64,000 bases of DNA from Ptychodera flava (Eukaryota; Hemichordata; Enteropneusta; Ptychoderidae). Where the stretch lies: assembly GCF_041260155.1 (NCBI RefSeq), contig NC_091931.1, forward strand, positions 17,993,166 to 18,057,165, written 5' to 3'. Each line of letters begins with the position of its first letter. Position 1 is the first letter of the stretch. The position numbers were made by a program, and so were the translations under genes. The notes under the pieces are model-generated. The model was not told the origin of the DNA. It did not search any database and saw nothing but the letters and a program-made list of their open reading frames with translations. Positions 44,001 to 54,700 of this stretch are shown here, piece after piece.

Positions 44001-46529
44001 ACATTTCCGTGCAAATGTTTCTCTGTCAGAAAGTTGAGAGGAGATCAAATTCTGACCTTCACATCATGCTTATTTACCTGTGAATAGAAGCTTTATAAAA
44101 ATAACGCAGTGAGCTTAATTAAGGTAGAACGCACCTCGGGGACAGAAATTCGGGCCTTGAAATTTTATCAATTTTCTTCTGACCTACCACTTGTGGGGGC
44201 TCATTTTGAAGCTCTTGGCGAAAGAAAAGTTTTCACCGTCTTAGTTTTTCAAAAATCAAAAATTTTATTTTTCCCCATAGAGTTAACACAGGGATGGCGG
44301 CCATTTTGAATTTCAAATATCGAGAATCGCAATTTATTTGTCCCTCTGGTACCAAAGTTTGCACGGTGACCCCTGATTTTTATTCTTGCTTTGGTAAGAG
44401 AATGGTCGAAAGTTTCATTTAGGAAAGTTTGAGCAAAAGTTTAAGTCTTTCACTTTCGAGGTGCATATACCTTAAGTCAAAACACCAGCCAGTGTCACCT
44501 GTTGTAAGATGACTATATGAGAGTGACCTAGTGGAAATAGCTACCTACAATCTGAAAAAAAAATAGAAAACTGTGGGATTTTTAGACTTCGGCATGATAT
44601 ATGAAAATTTTCTCTAATCAGGCTAGTTACAATTTTGTGTTTCTTTCATATGTATAACATCATTGATTTGCACAGATAATGATGTGGACAAATTTGCATA
44701 CTGTAGCCAGTGGTCAGATCCCATCTGTGTAGTTTTAATGTCGCATAAAAACTATCTTAAGTACTGACTTCACAATTCCCCTTAGGTGGTATTTCTGAGA
44801 GTCTTGTCAAAATTTCCCCCCAAAAAAGTAGTTTAAATGTCTGAATGTAGTCAAGAGTTAACATTTACTATTTTTAAAATATAGATTCTAATTGTATACT
44901 TGGAACCACAAAAGAAACAAATATTACAGCTTACACATACCACCAATTGTTTTTTTGTGTAAAAGTAATGTGCAACTTTTTGAAAAAAATAACTTTTAAA
45001 CTTGACATAATGGGAACAATAGATTTCTGGCTAATTTCCATAACATAAAGACTCTAAAACCCAAACGGAGCAGTCGGCAATATTCTACACAGAAAGTGAG
45101 ACAACAGAATACAAGGTCAAAGTTAAGAGATGTTGTGTTTATTTTTATTTTTGAGGATTTATTTCTGTAAACTAGTAATTATTTATGTTAATTCATTTCT
45201 ATTTATCAGTAATACAGATAATAACAAACACAGATTTATTTTTTTGACTGGTCATGCCATGCATTTCATTATGTACAGTGTTTTGGCTGATGAGATAAGT
45301 ACAGAATAATGCTTACAGTCCTCGGGAACAGATATTCAAACTCTAAAATTTTGACAATACTGTTTTTTTCTTCCACTTGCTGGCTGAACTTGAAGCTGAT
45401 GGAGTTACTGAATTTTTCACCGGCCTATTTTTGTGAGAATAGAAAATTTACTTTTTACCATAGATTTACCACAGGGAACGTGGCCATTTTGAATTTCACG
45501 AGTCAATAAATATTGGATACTTTTAATATTTCTTTGATAAGCTGTTTTCAAAATATTTGATTGACCTTGATTTTTACTGTTGATATCAACAGGGACTGAT
45601 TTAATGTTTTATTACCAAAAGTTTGCGCAAAAGTCGGTGAATTTTGAGGTATGTATTAGCTTAATCATGGTCTTAGTGACTGTGGTTTAATTTTGATCCT
45701 AATGTCACTATCAAAACCAAAACTGACTGCTAAACACAAAGGATTGGAGATATATGTATTAGCTGTATGTTAGGGGCGGCATATTTGGTCACTTTCGCAC
45801 GCTCAAAGTCCTAGTTTTCAAGGTCAGTCTGAGTCAGTCAGCACTTCAAAAATCAAAACATCGTAGATGACAGCTGAATAGAACAATGTATACCTTGTGA
45901 AATATTGATTGGCAGTTGCTGGGTGGCTGAACTATTTCCAATCTTAAGACTATATTTTTGTAGAGCAGTCAATATGACGGCTAAGCTGCCATGAAAAGTA
46001 TTGAGTCAGTACAGGAAAAACTTGGAAAATAGACATTCAATACCAGATCACTTCAGAAGTTTTACAAAATGTTGACCAAACGTTAAAAAAGAAAATATTG
46101 TTTCTACTTTAGAATCTAGTGTTCTCACTAGAGCAAGTAAAGCATAGTGGCCACTACTCTGTAATTTTGGTAAAATAATAAAAATTCACATCAACATAAC
46201 AATCAATTCTATTGTTATGCAAATTTGATGCAATTCTATCAGAAATTCTGCAACAAAATCTGTTTTTATTGATGTTGTGAATCATCAGATTTTTTCTCAT
46301 GAGATTCCTACAATTGCAACACACGACAGACTACAGACAGAATCATTGTCTGTTGGTTTGTGATGACATCAAATGTTTCCTCACCTGCTGCCCCTGCAGT
46401 GAATTCTGAAAAGGTCTGCCAAGCGACATGGACATCAGACGTTGGTAGGTTTGGTTCATGGTGGTGGATATGTCCATCCACCACATGCAACCCACCGGGA
46501 TGAAGCTGAACGTGTTCTTCTGTCGTCAT
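35041..46529 (-). CDS. SLC25A15: Mitochondrial ornithine carrier (SLC25A15/ORC1), 5 coding exons, 329 aa
   Basis: Exons in transcript order: 46385-46529, 38865-39261, 37623-37798, 35738-35896, 35041-35153. All junctions are GT/AG and phases match, joining GAA-G to GV at residues 47-51 (TAGAAGGVACV, as in the family). The three carrier signatures are PFDTVKVK (59-66), PTELVKCR (156-163) and PIDVVKSR (261-268). [14 protein letters not shown] (213-226) and the [12 protein letters not shown] ending (309-320) are specific to ornithine carriers. Residues equivalent to human Glu77, Arg179 and Arg275 are Glu107, Arg210 and Arg307. The protein should exchange ornithine for citrulline or a proton across the inner mitochondrial membrane. 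Odd: the N-terminus is about 29 residues longer than in human and has eight histidines in its first 34 residues. A 5'-UTR acceptor (ttttgtcag) may lie near 46580. Confidence 0.92.
37023..37117. mobile_element. MITE, family P copy, in SLC25A15 intron 3
   Basis: TTAAcctgttcacc at the left and ggtggtgaaagggTTAA at the right are inverted repeats. The interior holds ccctgtaaacaggtccac and gggtttgggtcaaaccatgg. Confidence 0.8.
41414..43514. mobile_element. 2.1-kb non-autonomous TTAA transposon with 18-bp TIRs, in SLC25A15 intron 1
   Basis: TTAAAGGCCTATGACATG at 41414 matches the inverse of the right end, which reads TTAAAGGGCCTATGACATG; the single difference is one G. TTAA sits at both outer edges (41414-41417, 43511-43514). 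The TTAAAGG start is shared with the element at 16856-20117. The interior looks CpG-rich, unlike the surrounding intron. The longest frames (41653-41865 minus, 42830-43093 plus) are not recognisable, so no transposase is claimed. A Kolobok/T2-like element is most likely; piggyBac also uses TTAA but usually has CCY ends. Confidence 0.75.
43732..43925 (+). CDS. Orphan coding-like exon, function unknown
   Basis: A 194-base open stretch is preceded by a strong pyrimidine tract and acceptor (ttttttctcag) and followed by cag/gtcagg. The translated reading has balanced, protein-like composition, including [20 protein letters not shown] and [15 protein letters not shown], but I do not recognise the family. 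No partner exon with matching phase was found on the plus strand. It sits in SLC25A15 intron 1, antisense, 218 bases from the edge of the 2.1-kb transposon. It may be a fragment of a decayed gene, a captured exon or chance. Confidence 0.3.
44119..44475 (+). mobile_element. MITE, family K copy 1, intact TTAA ends
   Basis: Left end TTAAGGTAGAACGCACCTCG; right end, inverted, TTAAGGTATATGCACCTCG. The interior includes accacttgtgggggctcatt, gaagctcttgg and acagggatggcggccatttt. Copies at 22619-22935 (inverted) and 45305-45664 (diverged) share these blocks. Confidence 0.85.
45305..45664 (+). mobile_element. MITE, family K copy 3 (diverged)
   Basis: It shares in the same order with copy 1 a cctcggg(g/a)acag start, a ttgaagct(c/g) block, accacagggaacgtggccat / ttttgaatttc, a ttgaccttgatttttact block and a gtttgcgcaaaagt end, but the TIRs are eroded. 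Boundaries are approximate. Confidence 0.65.
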
Positions 46530-47754
46530 AACAATACCATCATCAAACAATCATAGAAATACCATATAGATAAAAGTCGCCTGACAAAATGAGGAAAAAA
46601 TACACAAAATAAAATTGAGATCTCTCATTCTATGACACTTAACTATGGCTCATCTCTGTGCAGCCGTACTTATAAAACTTGTGATGTTACTAACCTCAGA
46701 TTCAAGAAATTTATCAAATATGTCAACTTTAAATTTAAGAAATTTATACCAAATGCAAGTACTTGTTGAGTTGTACTGTACAGTAAGAAGCAAGAGTGCC
46801 ACTGAATGATGAAAATTGAGCTGGTTGACACCTGAAACAATTCATTCCATTTGAAGAATACTTGGATTTGACCACTGCATAATACTTAGAGCAAAAATCA
46901 CTGAGTGTTGCAAAATTCTGAAATCCTGAAACATGCTTGAGGGTCCAAAATTATCATTGATATCTCATGTTCATATTTCTAAGGGGATAAATCAAGAAAT
47001 CCTGATGTATAGAGCTAGTGCAAAACACTTGGCTCAGACTAACGAATGCTGCCATTCAACTGAATAATATCTTCCTCATCTATAGGTCAGTAACATCATT
47101 GCTATAACACTGCTTATTGCTGTCCCATAGACAATAAAGAGCTTTAAAACAACGAGCCTAAATGATGACGTTCAGAGATCCTGCAACATCTGTGAGAATC
47201 AATAACATTCACTGGATTTCCATATCATAATAAGATTATAGCAGTGATATTAATTTGAATAGCCATCAGTCGGCCGGTTGTCACCACAACTGAATAATCA
47301 ATGTGGAGAGGGGCCATGTGACTGAAGTGGACTGTGTAGTCAGAATGTGTGCCTGCAAATTCTTTCCCTTTGATGATTTGCTAACACGTAGTCTGGAGGG
47401 GAAAGTTCGTACTATTTTTCTTCAAAGGAGGAGCATATTTTTGTTTATGATAAAGAAGTGCGAATCATTTTTTGCAAAACACATTAGTCACTTTTTTCAT
47501 GCGCAGAAATTCACCTTTTATAACTTCTTATTTTGATCCCCTGAAAAGATTTAATGGCTCGTGCCTGACTTAAACAGTCTCCATAAACCACACCAAAACA
47601 ATACTGTAGCCTACATTGTCTATATGTTTCAATATGCCCGTCACTTGAAATAAACACCATTTATAGGAAATTATCAATCAAAGTCGTCCGCACAATGGTT
47701 ACCGCAAAACAAAATATGGTCAACCGTAATATAACACAATATCAGACAGCGTGG

Positions 47755-47846
47755 TTGCTGCAGTTTCGTAGCCCGGCAACTCCCCTTGAAGATTTTTTGT
47801 GTGGGGGAGGAGGTCACACAAAAAAATCTTCAAGAAACTGCAGCAA
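47755..47846. repeat. Nested two-stem hairpin with a one-sided 17-base bulge
   Basis: Outer arms ttgctgcagtttc (47755-47767) and gaaactgcagcaa (47834-47846) are exact complements. Inner arms cttgaagattttttgtgtg (47785-47803) and cacacaaaaaaatcttcaag (47815-47834) pair with a single extra A. Inner and outer stems abut on the right side but are separated by 17 bases (gtagcccggcaactccc) on the left. Confidence 0.85.
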
Positions 47847-49911
47847 ATACCTTGGCACGTGAAATGTCATCACTCAATCAAAAATATGGGGTCCACTGTT
47901 TGCTGTGTTGCGTCAGTGTGAGATAAAGCGTATGAGGTGATTGTTACAATGTAACATATTTGTATCAAAACAACAATATAATGGCTGTGCTATGCACACA
48001 AGTTTTGGAACCTGCAAGTTGCAGCTAGTTGCATGTAACTGATACCCACGGGCCCGGCTTCTCCTGGTGTAGCTCCTCTACACAACCAACACGACAGAGA
48101 AAGCCGGCGCATGGACAGTGGGTTACAATCACTGCAGCTACCTTCGAGCGATCTTCGCATAACAACAACAAGGATGACATAGCGATGCCGATTTTTGCTC
48201 AGCGCTCAGTAGTGTAGTGAATTTCTCCTATCACTTACAAAACGTTGAATACCGTTGTTCAAATGACTTCACCATCCCATGATATTTTCGTATGGCGATC
48301 GAAAGTTCAGAAACGGTGCGATGTACACACGGATGTAGAATGCAAGTTACAACAACAAACACACACTGTGATACTTTCGCTGTTTACCATAGAACAAGGA
48401 TACAGGTACTTACTTAATACTCTGCTTTTCTCAACTATTTGCTGTATGTATCGGGATCATCTGGATGATGGACTGACACTGTGTTACCTCGCCGACTATC
48501 ATCGAGGTTTGATCGGTGCACGGTGTGATAGAGACTGTCAGTCGTGTTGATCACTGATCAAGAGAAGTAGCACGAGCTCGAGTACATCATGCATGCTCGA
48601 CAAGCAGGAGGATCATGCAGATGGTGCATGTGTTTGGCGCGGATGTAGTGGAAGCTACCATTTTTACAAAACCATAAGCGTCAGTGCACATAATATTGTT
48701 ACCGGAACGTGTCCCAATAGAGGTATGCCTTCACGTGACAAATACGACATTTGCTTCAATACTGAAATATTTTTGCTCCAAGGGCTTGTGATAAAATCGG
48801 AACAGATCACCAATTTTACACAAAAAATGACAAATAGTTACCTCTAACAAAATGGTACGACCCTCATACAGCCAGAGCAATACAGGATGACGCAATCTCT
48901 CAAAGTAGTAGGTCAAACTGTGGTATATGGCATGTATCGCCATCAGGCATGCATAGTCAGACCATAGGAAAGTACATCGACCTTTGATCTTCCATGGAAG
49001 ATACGGAAGGGTGGTGGTCTGCATTCTCATCGCAAGGTTTGACAAGCAATTTCTGTTTCTGATTCGCCATTGCATATTCACATATGAAAGACCACCAGTG
49101 GTTACATGTAATACTTGGATACTTGGTAAATTATTTCCAGGGCTTTTGTTTTTGTTTTGTTTTGGTTTTTGGTTTTTTTGGGGGGTAAGAAGATAATTTT
49201 ACAACGTTATTTTATTTATTTATTTTTTAGGGGTCTGGAAATTTGTTTTGGGATTTTTTCAAGTTCATTTGTCCTTTTTATGTCGTTACCAGCCATTTGC
49301 ACCATAGAAAGTAGAGAAACTAGCATGTTGTTGTAATCATATATTTACGATAATAAATCGCATGGAGCTTTAACAGTATACAAAATAAATCGCTTCGTAC
49401 TGCTCAACAATTACACACTCAGCGAGTGTCGTATTAAAAGGAAAGAAGTACACAAAGCTCAGTTATATTTAACAAAGTTAGTTGCTGTTGTGGAAGAAAT
49501 AACTTTCACACGAAGTAGGTTTATCCTTTTGAGCAAGGGATGCATGATGAACTTGTGTTTTCCATTCAAATTTAATAAAAATTAATAAGATGGACGACCC
49601 ACTCTGCAAAAAGTCGAAATGCTTATGGATCTCAGCTAATTAATTCATGGAGCTCCGTTTCTAGCTCCATGGCTAAATTGCACTCGTATAGCGCCCTCAC
49701 ACTAACACATACACACATTTTCGTAAATGCCATTCAACATCAGAGCTTTTCAAACGGGTATGAGCTCCCGTATTTTCATGACACCGTCACTCTGTAATTT
49801 ACTCTGACATGTAACTTTTTAGTGCGAAAAATACCATTGTAACTCCCTCGGTGTGGAAACTTTTGGCTCTGTGCACCTGAGTAAGTCCTACTACTTTTAG
49901 GATGAAATGTG

Positions 49912-49971
49912 CAGCCACAAAAAAACTATTTGAACTAGCAGATTAGTATGTGTGTAGTATCCTGTAAACAC

Positions 49972-50033
<62 letters not shown>

Positions 50034-50095
50034 ATCAGCCACAAAAAAACTATTTGAACTAGCAGATTAGTATGTGTGTAGTATCCTGTAAACAC

Positions 50096-50167
<72 letters not shown>

Positions 50168-50170
50168 ATC
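49912..50170. repeat. Tandem duplication of a 124-bp block ending in a (TA)n tract
   Basis: The segment beginning cagccacaaaaaaactattt and ending in a TA run plus aaaacatat occurs twice, starting at 49912 and 50036. The TA tracts are about 49974-50025 and 50098-50160. The unique parts appear identical. Confidence 0.9.
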
Positions 50171-51173
50171 ATTTACTTACAGTAAAATTTTAATCACTCA
50201 ATCTTTACACATTGTGCTCATGTACTGTTTGTTCAGTTATGTTTGTCAGATTAAACAGTTCCTTGGGTTGAAAGCATCATTGGTATTGAAAATAGGAAAT
50301 GTTGGTAGAAATGTTTTGCCCAACCTTGAGAATGCAGATGATTAAAACTGTTTACTCCAAAGAGGTGTGAGTAAATCTGCGAAAGTCCATCTGACATGAA
50401 AGACATTGGCAGCTTTAATATGAGCACCCTCAGAATATGATATGTTTCTTACGGCATGGGATCGTTGCAATGTGTTTTCTCAAAGGCTCCCAAAAAACTA
50501 TTGTAACTGAAGGTGCTGATTTGGATACCACCTCTAAAATTGGACTTATAATGTAAGCCATCGGAGAACCTTTGTTAAGTCTTGCTTGCTATGCTATTGG
50601 TACGATCTGTCAAATTGTAGTATCTCTCATCTTACAGTCTACACAAATATGAACAATCAGCACACACATTGCAGCAAGCATGCACAATTTTCTAATGTAT
50701 GAGTAAATTTCAAATGAACACATATTTTATGAAAAAACATTCCACATATTTTATTACAATATCACCTGTCATCAATATGTCCATTACAAAAAATTACAGT
50801 TTGTATCTAACAGAGACAGCTTCAAGTACAAATTTTCAAAAAAAGGTATGACAGATCTCATGAGATCTGTTCTTCGCATATTCCATTGATATCAACGTAT
50901 GTCAAGTCACATTCCACTGACATCTCCCTACAATGATCTATGAACCACTTGTGGACTTTCCGATCTCATCTGAAATGGAATTCAGTTTCCACACTGATCG
51001 TAACAAACAACTTTTTCCAGCTTTGGCAAAAACATGAAAGCAGTCCCTAAATTATGTGATGAAAAAGCTTGTGGATTTCACAAAAATGATGAACCATGAT
51101 CTTAAACTATATGTGCTATCAACTTGACCTTGAACTCATACTCTCTACTTTTAAACCTTTCACTGCTGTGATT

Positions 51174-51179
51174 TTTATT
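51174..51179 (-). terminator. Candidate polyadenylation signal of the WD-repeat gene
   Basis: AATAAA on the minus strand, about 570 bases beyond the stop codon at 51751. Other AATAAA-like words occur in this AT-rich region, so the assignment is tentative. Confidence 0.25.
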
Positions 51180-51750
51180 TTCACTCCGAAATACGCATGT
51201 AAATAATTTTCACAAGTTTTTTTTTTCTTCCTTTCTGTCAAAAAAGACCTGCACACACTTCCTGAAGTTAATGATTGAATTGTCCATGTCGGGGAAGATA
51301 AGTACATGCCTGATTTGTAATATGATTTAGATTTAAAGACCAACGATGACTTATACATACAGCTTTCTGAAAACATGACAGAAAAATGTGTCTATATACA
51401 AACTATGGTGGACGGACACAAATCTATTTGAAAAACATTATCTGTGGAATATTTACAGTAAATTACATATTATTGGAATATCTTATCTGCGATGATATTA
51501 AATTTACATTATTCTAAAAATTCTTCAAAAATATATACAGCCAGGTAAGTTTTGAACTTTATCTACAAAATTGTTATGGACGGCAATCCTGAATGTACCA
51601 TATTAGTTATCATCAATGTCATCCTTCGTAATTTGAAATTTTTGTCTTCATTTGCAATGTGAAGATACTTAATTTGCTGACAAGATACAATTACATGTCA
51701 AAGGTCATGAGTTTCTTAATTGCAAAGTACCAGTACGCAATTCCTTATTC

Positions 51751-54700
51751 CTATATTTCAAAGTCAAATGGATCTGTTTTGTCGCGATGCTTTGTGGGAG
51801 CAGACGGTGGCGGCGTGTCATCCAAATCGAAGCATTTCAAGTTCTGGTAGGCATTGGGTCCACCTCTGTCTTTGGGCCGGGGTTTGTGTTTTTCATGACG
51901 AAGCCTGTACGTGTGAGAACAGAGAGACAATGAATGCAACCCTTTTTTAACTTCAAACACTCTCTACATTTCACTGGATAGCCACTTTGATGCAGGAATC
52001 AAAGACATGTGTGCAACAGTCATCAGAATTATATAAACTGATTAAAACACATTTTCATCATCAGTGTTCTTGGAAATATTTTCTACTTCTCCGTGACTAG
52101 TAACCTCACACTAGAACTGCCCTTCAATAAGGTTTGAATTCCTGCCAGTGAAAATAATATAAAATTCATGATAAAAGGCAACAACTGCAAATTTGATGTT
52201 TCTTGACTGTGAGAACACACTTTTGAAAATTTTGAGAACTGATAGTGCCGTCATGTCACACCTATTTTACTGCAAAAAATATGGCCACTCGTATTAACCC
52301 TTTGAGTGCTGTCATTTTTTCCACCAAAATTTCAGTGTAACATTTTACCAATCTTTATGAATTTTTCTATAATTTTTTGATAAATTTGGACCAAATGGAT
52401 AAAGCATTTCAATGTCTGCAATTTTTGACCAAAATGTTGGGAAAAATCTGAAAAAACTTGTCTAGATCTAAAAAAAGTTGCTTGCTATGTCATATTCTGT
52501 AAAGGCAACAAAAGTCGACTTTGGCATTCAAAGGGTTAAAAAATTTCCACCTTACCTTTTGCCAGTTCCATCATCGTACGGCTTCCCTTTGAGTTCTTCC
52601 TGGATCATGTTGTCATCATAGACAAACTGAGTTCTGACTCCAAGGTAATTTGTAATATTAACGGCATCATTCTGGAAAAAGTGTAAAATTTAGAAACATG
52701 TGTCAAGAAAAGCAAATAGATCTTAATCTATACTCTACATTAGGAAGAAAAAGTATGATACTGATAATTTGTTGATATCTATAATTGTGCATGGTAGTAA
52801 CTTTTTGTAAAGTTGATATGGTGTTAAATTTTCTTTGCAGGTTGGTGAAAACTGGGAAGATGAAGAAAATTTCTGGACATTTGTTTCCATGGTGATTACC
52901 TTTCTTTCCTCCTCTTCCTCTTCTTCTTCCTCTGAGTCATTCTCTCCATTTTCCAGAGATTCCGCATGGATGACCTGAGCTGCCGTCAACTTCCCATCCA
53001 GGCAAGGATGGTGGGGAAGGCTCTGGGGATCAACAAGTACATCATACGGCACCATGGGATGTAGAAATGTGGCTTTGTTGTAAACATCCCAGGGTTCTTG
53101 CTGACCGAATGTACCTATGGAGAAAGAGAGGGAAAATAATTACTGGGGTCTCAACTTGAATAGCATCTCGGGGCTGATGTGCAGTGTATTGGAAGCTGTT
53201 ATCCAATTGGTTGGCTGAATAATACAAATAGACTCTCCAAGTTGCTGTGAATAGTAACAATTGACCAATCAGCACCTTCCAAGCTCGCTTCACATCAGCA
53301 GACATCTCACACTTAAAATTTTTTAGTTTTGAGTACTGATTTTCAAAATCCCAATACTCCCTGCCCTGACTGTCAGATCACATATATCACACCTATAGTA
53401 AATATTACATTACCACTTTATAGATACGTCAGGAGAATAAAAAGAGAAAGTACCTTTCATTGCATATGAAGAAAACAAGTTTGAGAAACAAATGAGGAAA
53501 GGATGATTCCATAAGGCCATCAGTCTATATTATTTGTACATGTGCACTTACCGACATATTCGCCTTCTATCGTCCATAACCTGACTGTACAGTCCAGAGA
53601 CGATGTCAAAATTAAACCATGTTCCTCGACCAGGTCCATACTGCAGACAAAAGTATTTTATTAAAGATAAAATGAAGGTAAACTGAAAGACACTTGAAGA
53701 AAGCTAAGTGTAGAATGAAGTTCCCTGGCCTGATAACAGTGAGGTCTATCTAAAATTTGAAAGGGAAGCTGTGAAGTAAAGATTATGTCTTGAAGTGCCA
53801 ATACAATAGACTATATAACATCTTGGTTCTCCCTGTGATCAGGGTTTTTAACAACTTCAAAAAGGGTTTGACGTTCAAGCAAACAAAGAAAGGATTCCCT
53901 AACAGCATATAATTTCTTGAATAATTTTCTGTGACGAGGCTGAGAAATGAGAAACATACATGCTTGTCTGCTGTCATATTAAAGATATGTATAAATGGTA
54001 ACCACGGTAACTCTGTAACCATGGTAACTTACCTAGTGACACTCTGGACATGGGCTCTCCATGAGATAATCACTAAGAATAAAGAATAAGAAATACAATA
54101 ATAATTATAATTCAATTTTTTTGGAAAGACTCAATCAATGCCTGACAGAAATAATGTCCAATTTAAAACTTACGTGATGACAAGCTACATCAACTTTACA
54201 CTGATAAATGCATTTTGTTCCATAATTCTAAAAATTTATATTTCTAAATCAATGTGATTTTCAATGGTCATTCAATGATGGCATATTTGATTGTAACATA
54301 CTTTGCATCTAAAAATTCTTGCACAAGTTATTTTGATACAATGTAATTGTTTCTTTCTGAAAATACACCAGCTATATCGAGAACGGGTGTGGAATAGAGT
54401 TTTGTCATTGTAAGGATATATTCAGGTGTAATATCCAAGACTGGAATCGTTCATCCAAGTTCACACATCTGAGAATGCAACTGAGAGTGGTCTGATTCCA
54501 TTAATTCGACTTAAACTTTACAGTTCTTAAACTTACATTCCGGAGGCTCAGATTCTTTGCCTCTGAGACAATAGCCATCAATTTTCCAGCAGTGAACAAA
54601 TCCTGCATGGGGATAAAATTGAAGTTTTATTAAGTTTTAGGGAAATGTAACACTGTATTGACTTGTCAAAGAAGTGAAAACCTGCCTTGAGCTTATATAA

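Larger units (their letters stand above)
46530..51750. other. Intergenic region between SLC25A15 and the WD-repeat gene
   Basis: Both neighbours are on the minus strand, so this region should hold the SLC25A15 promoter and the WD gene's 3' UTR. The part at about 47270-49000 is CpG-richer and includes a minus-strand donor-like attaa/gtaagtacc near 48410, a candidate first-exon zone. A nested hairpin (47755) and a duplicated TA block (49912) are the only other structures noted; no coding exon was supported. Confidence 0.45.

Noticed and set aside
49973..50167. Open frame encoding Tyr-Ile repeats
   Set aside because: It is a translation of the TA microsatellite.
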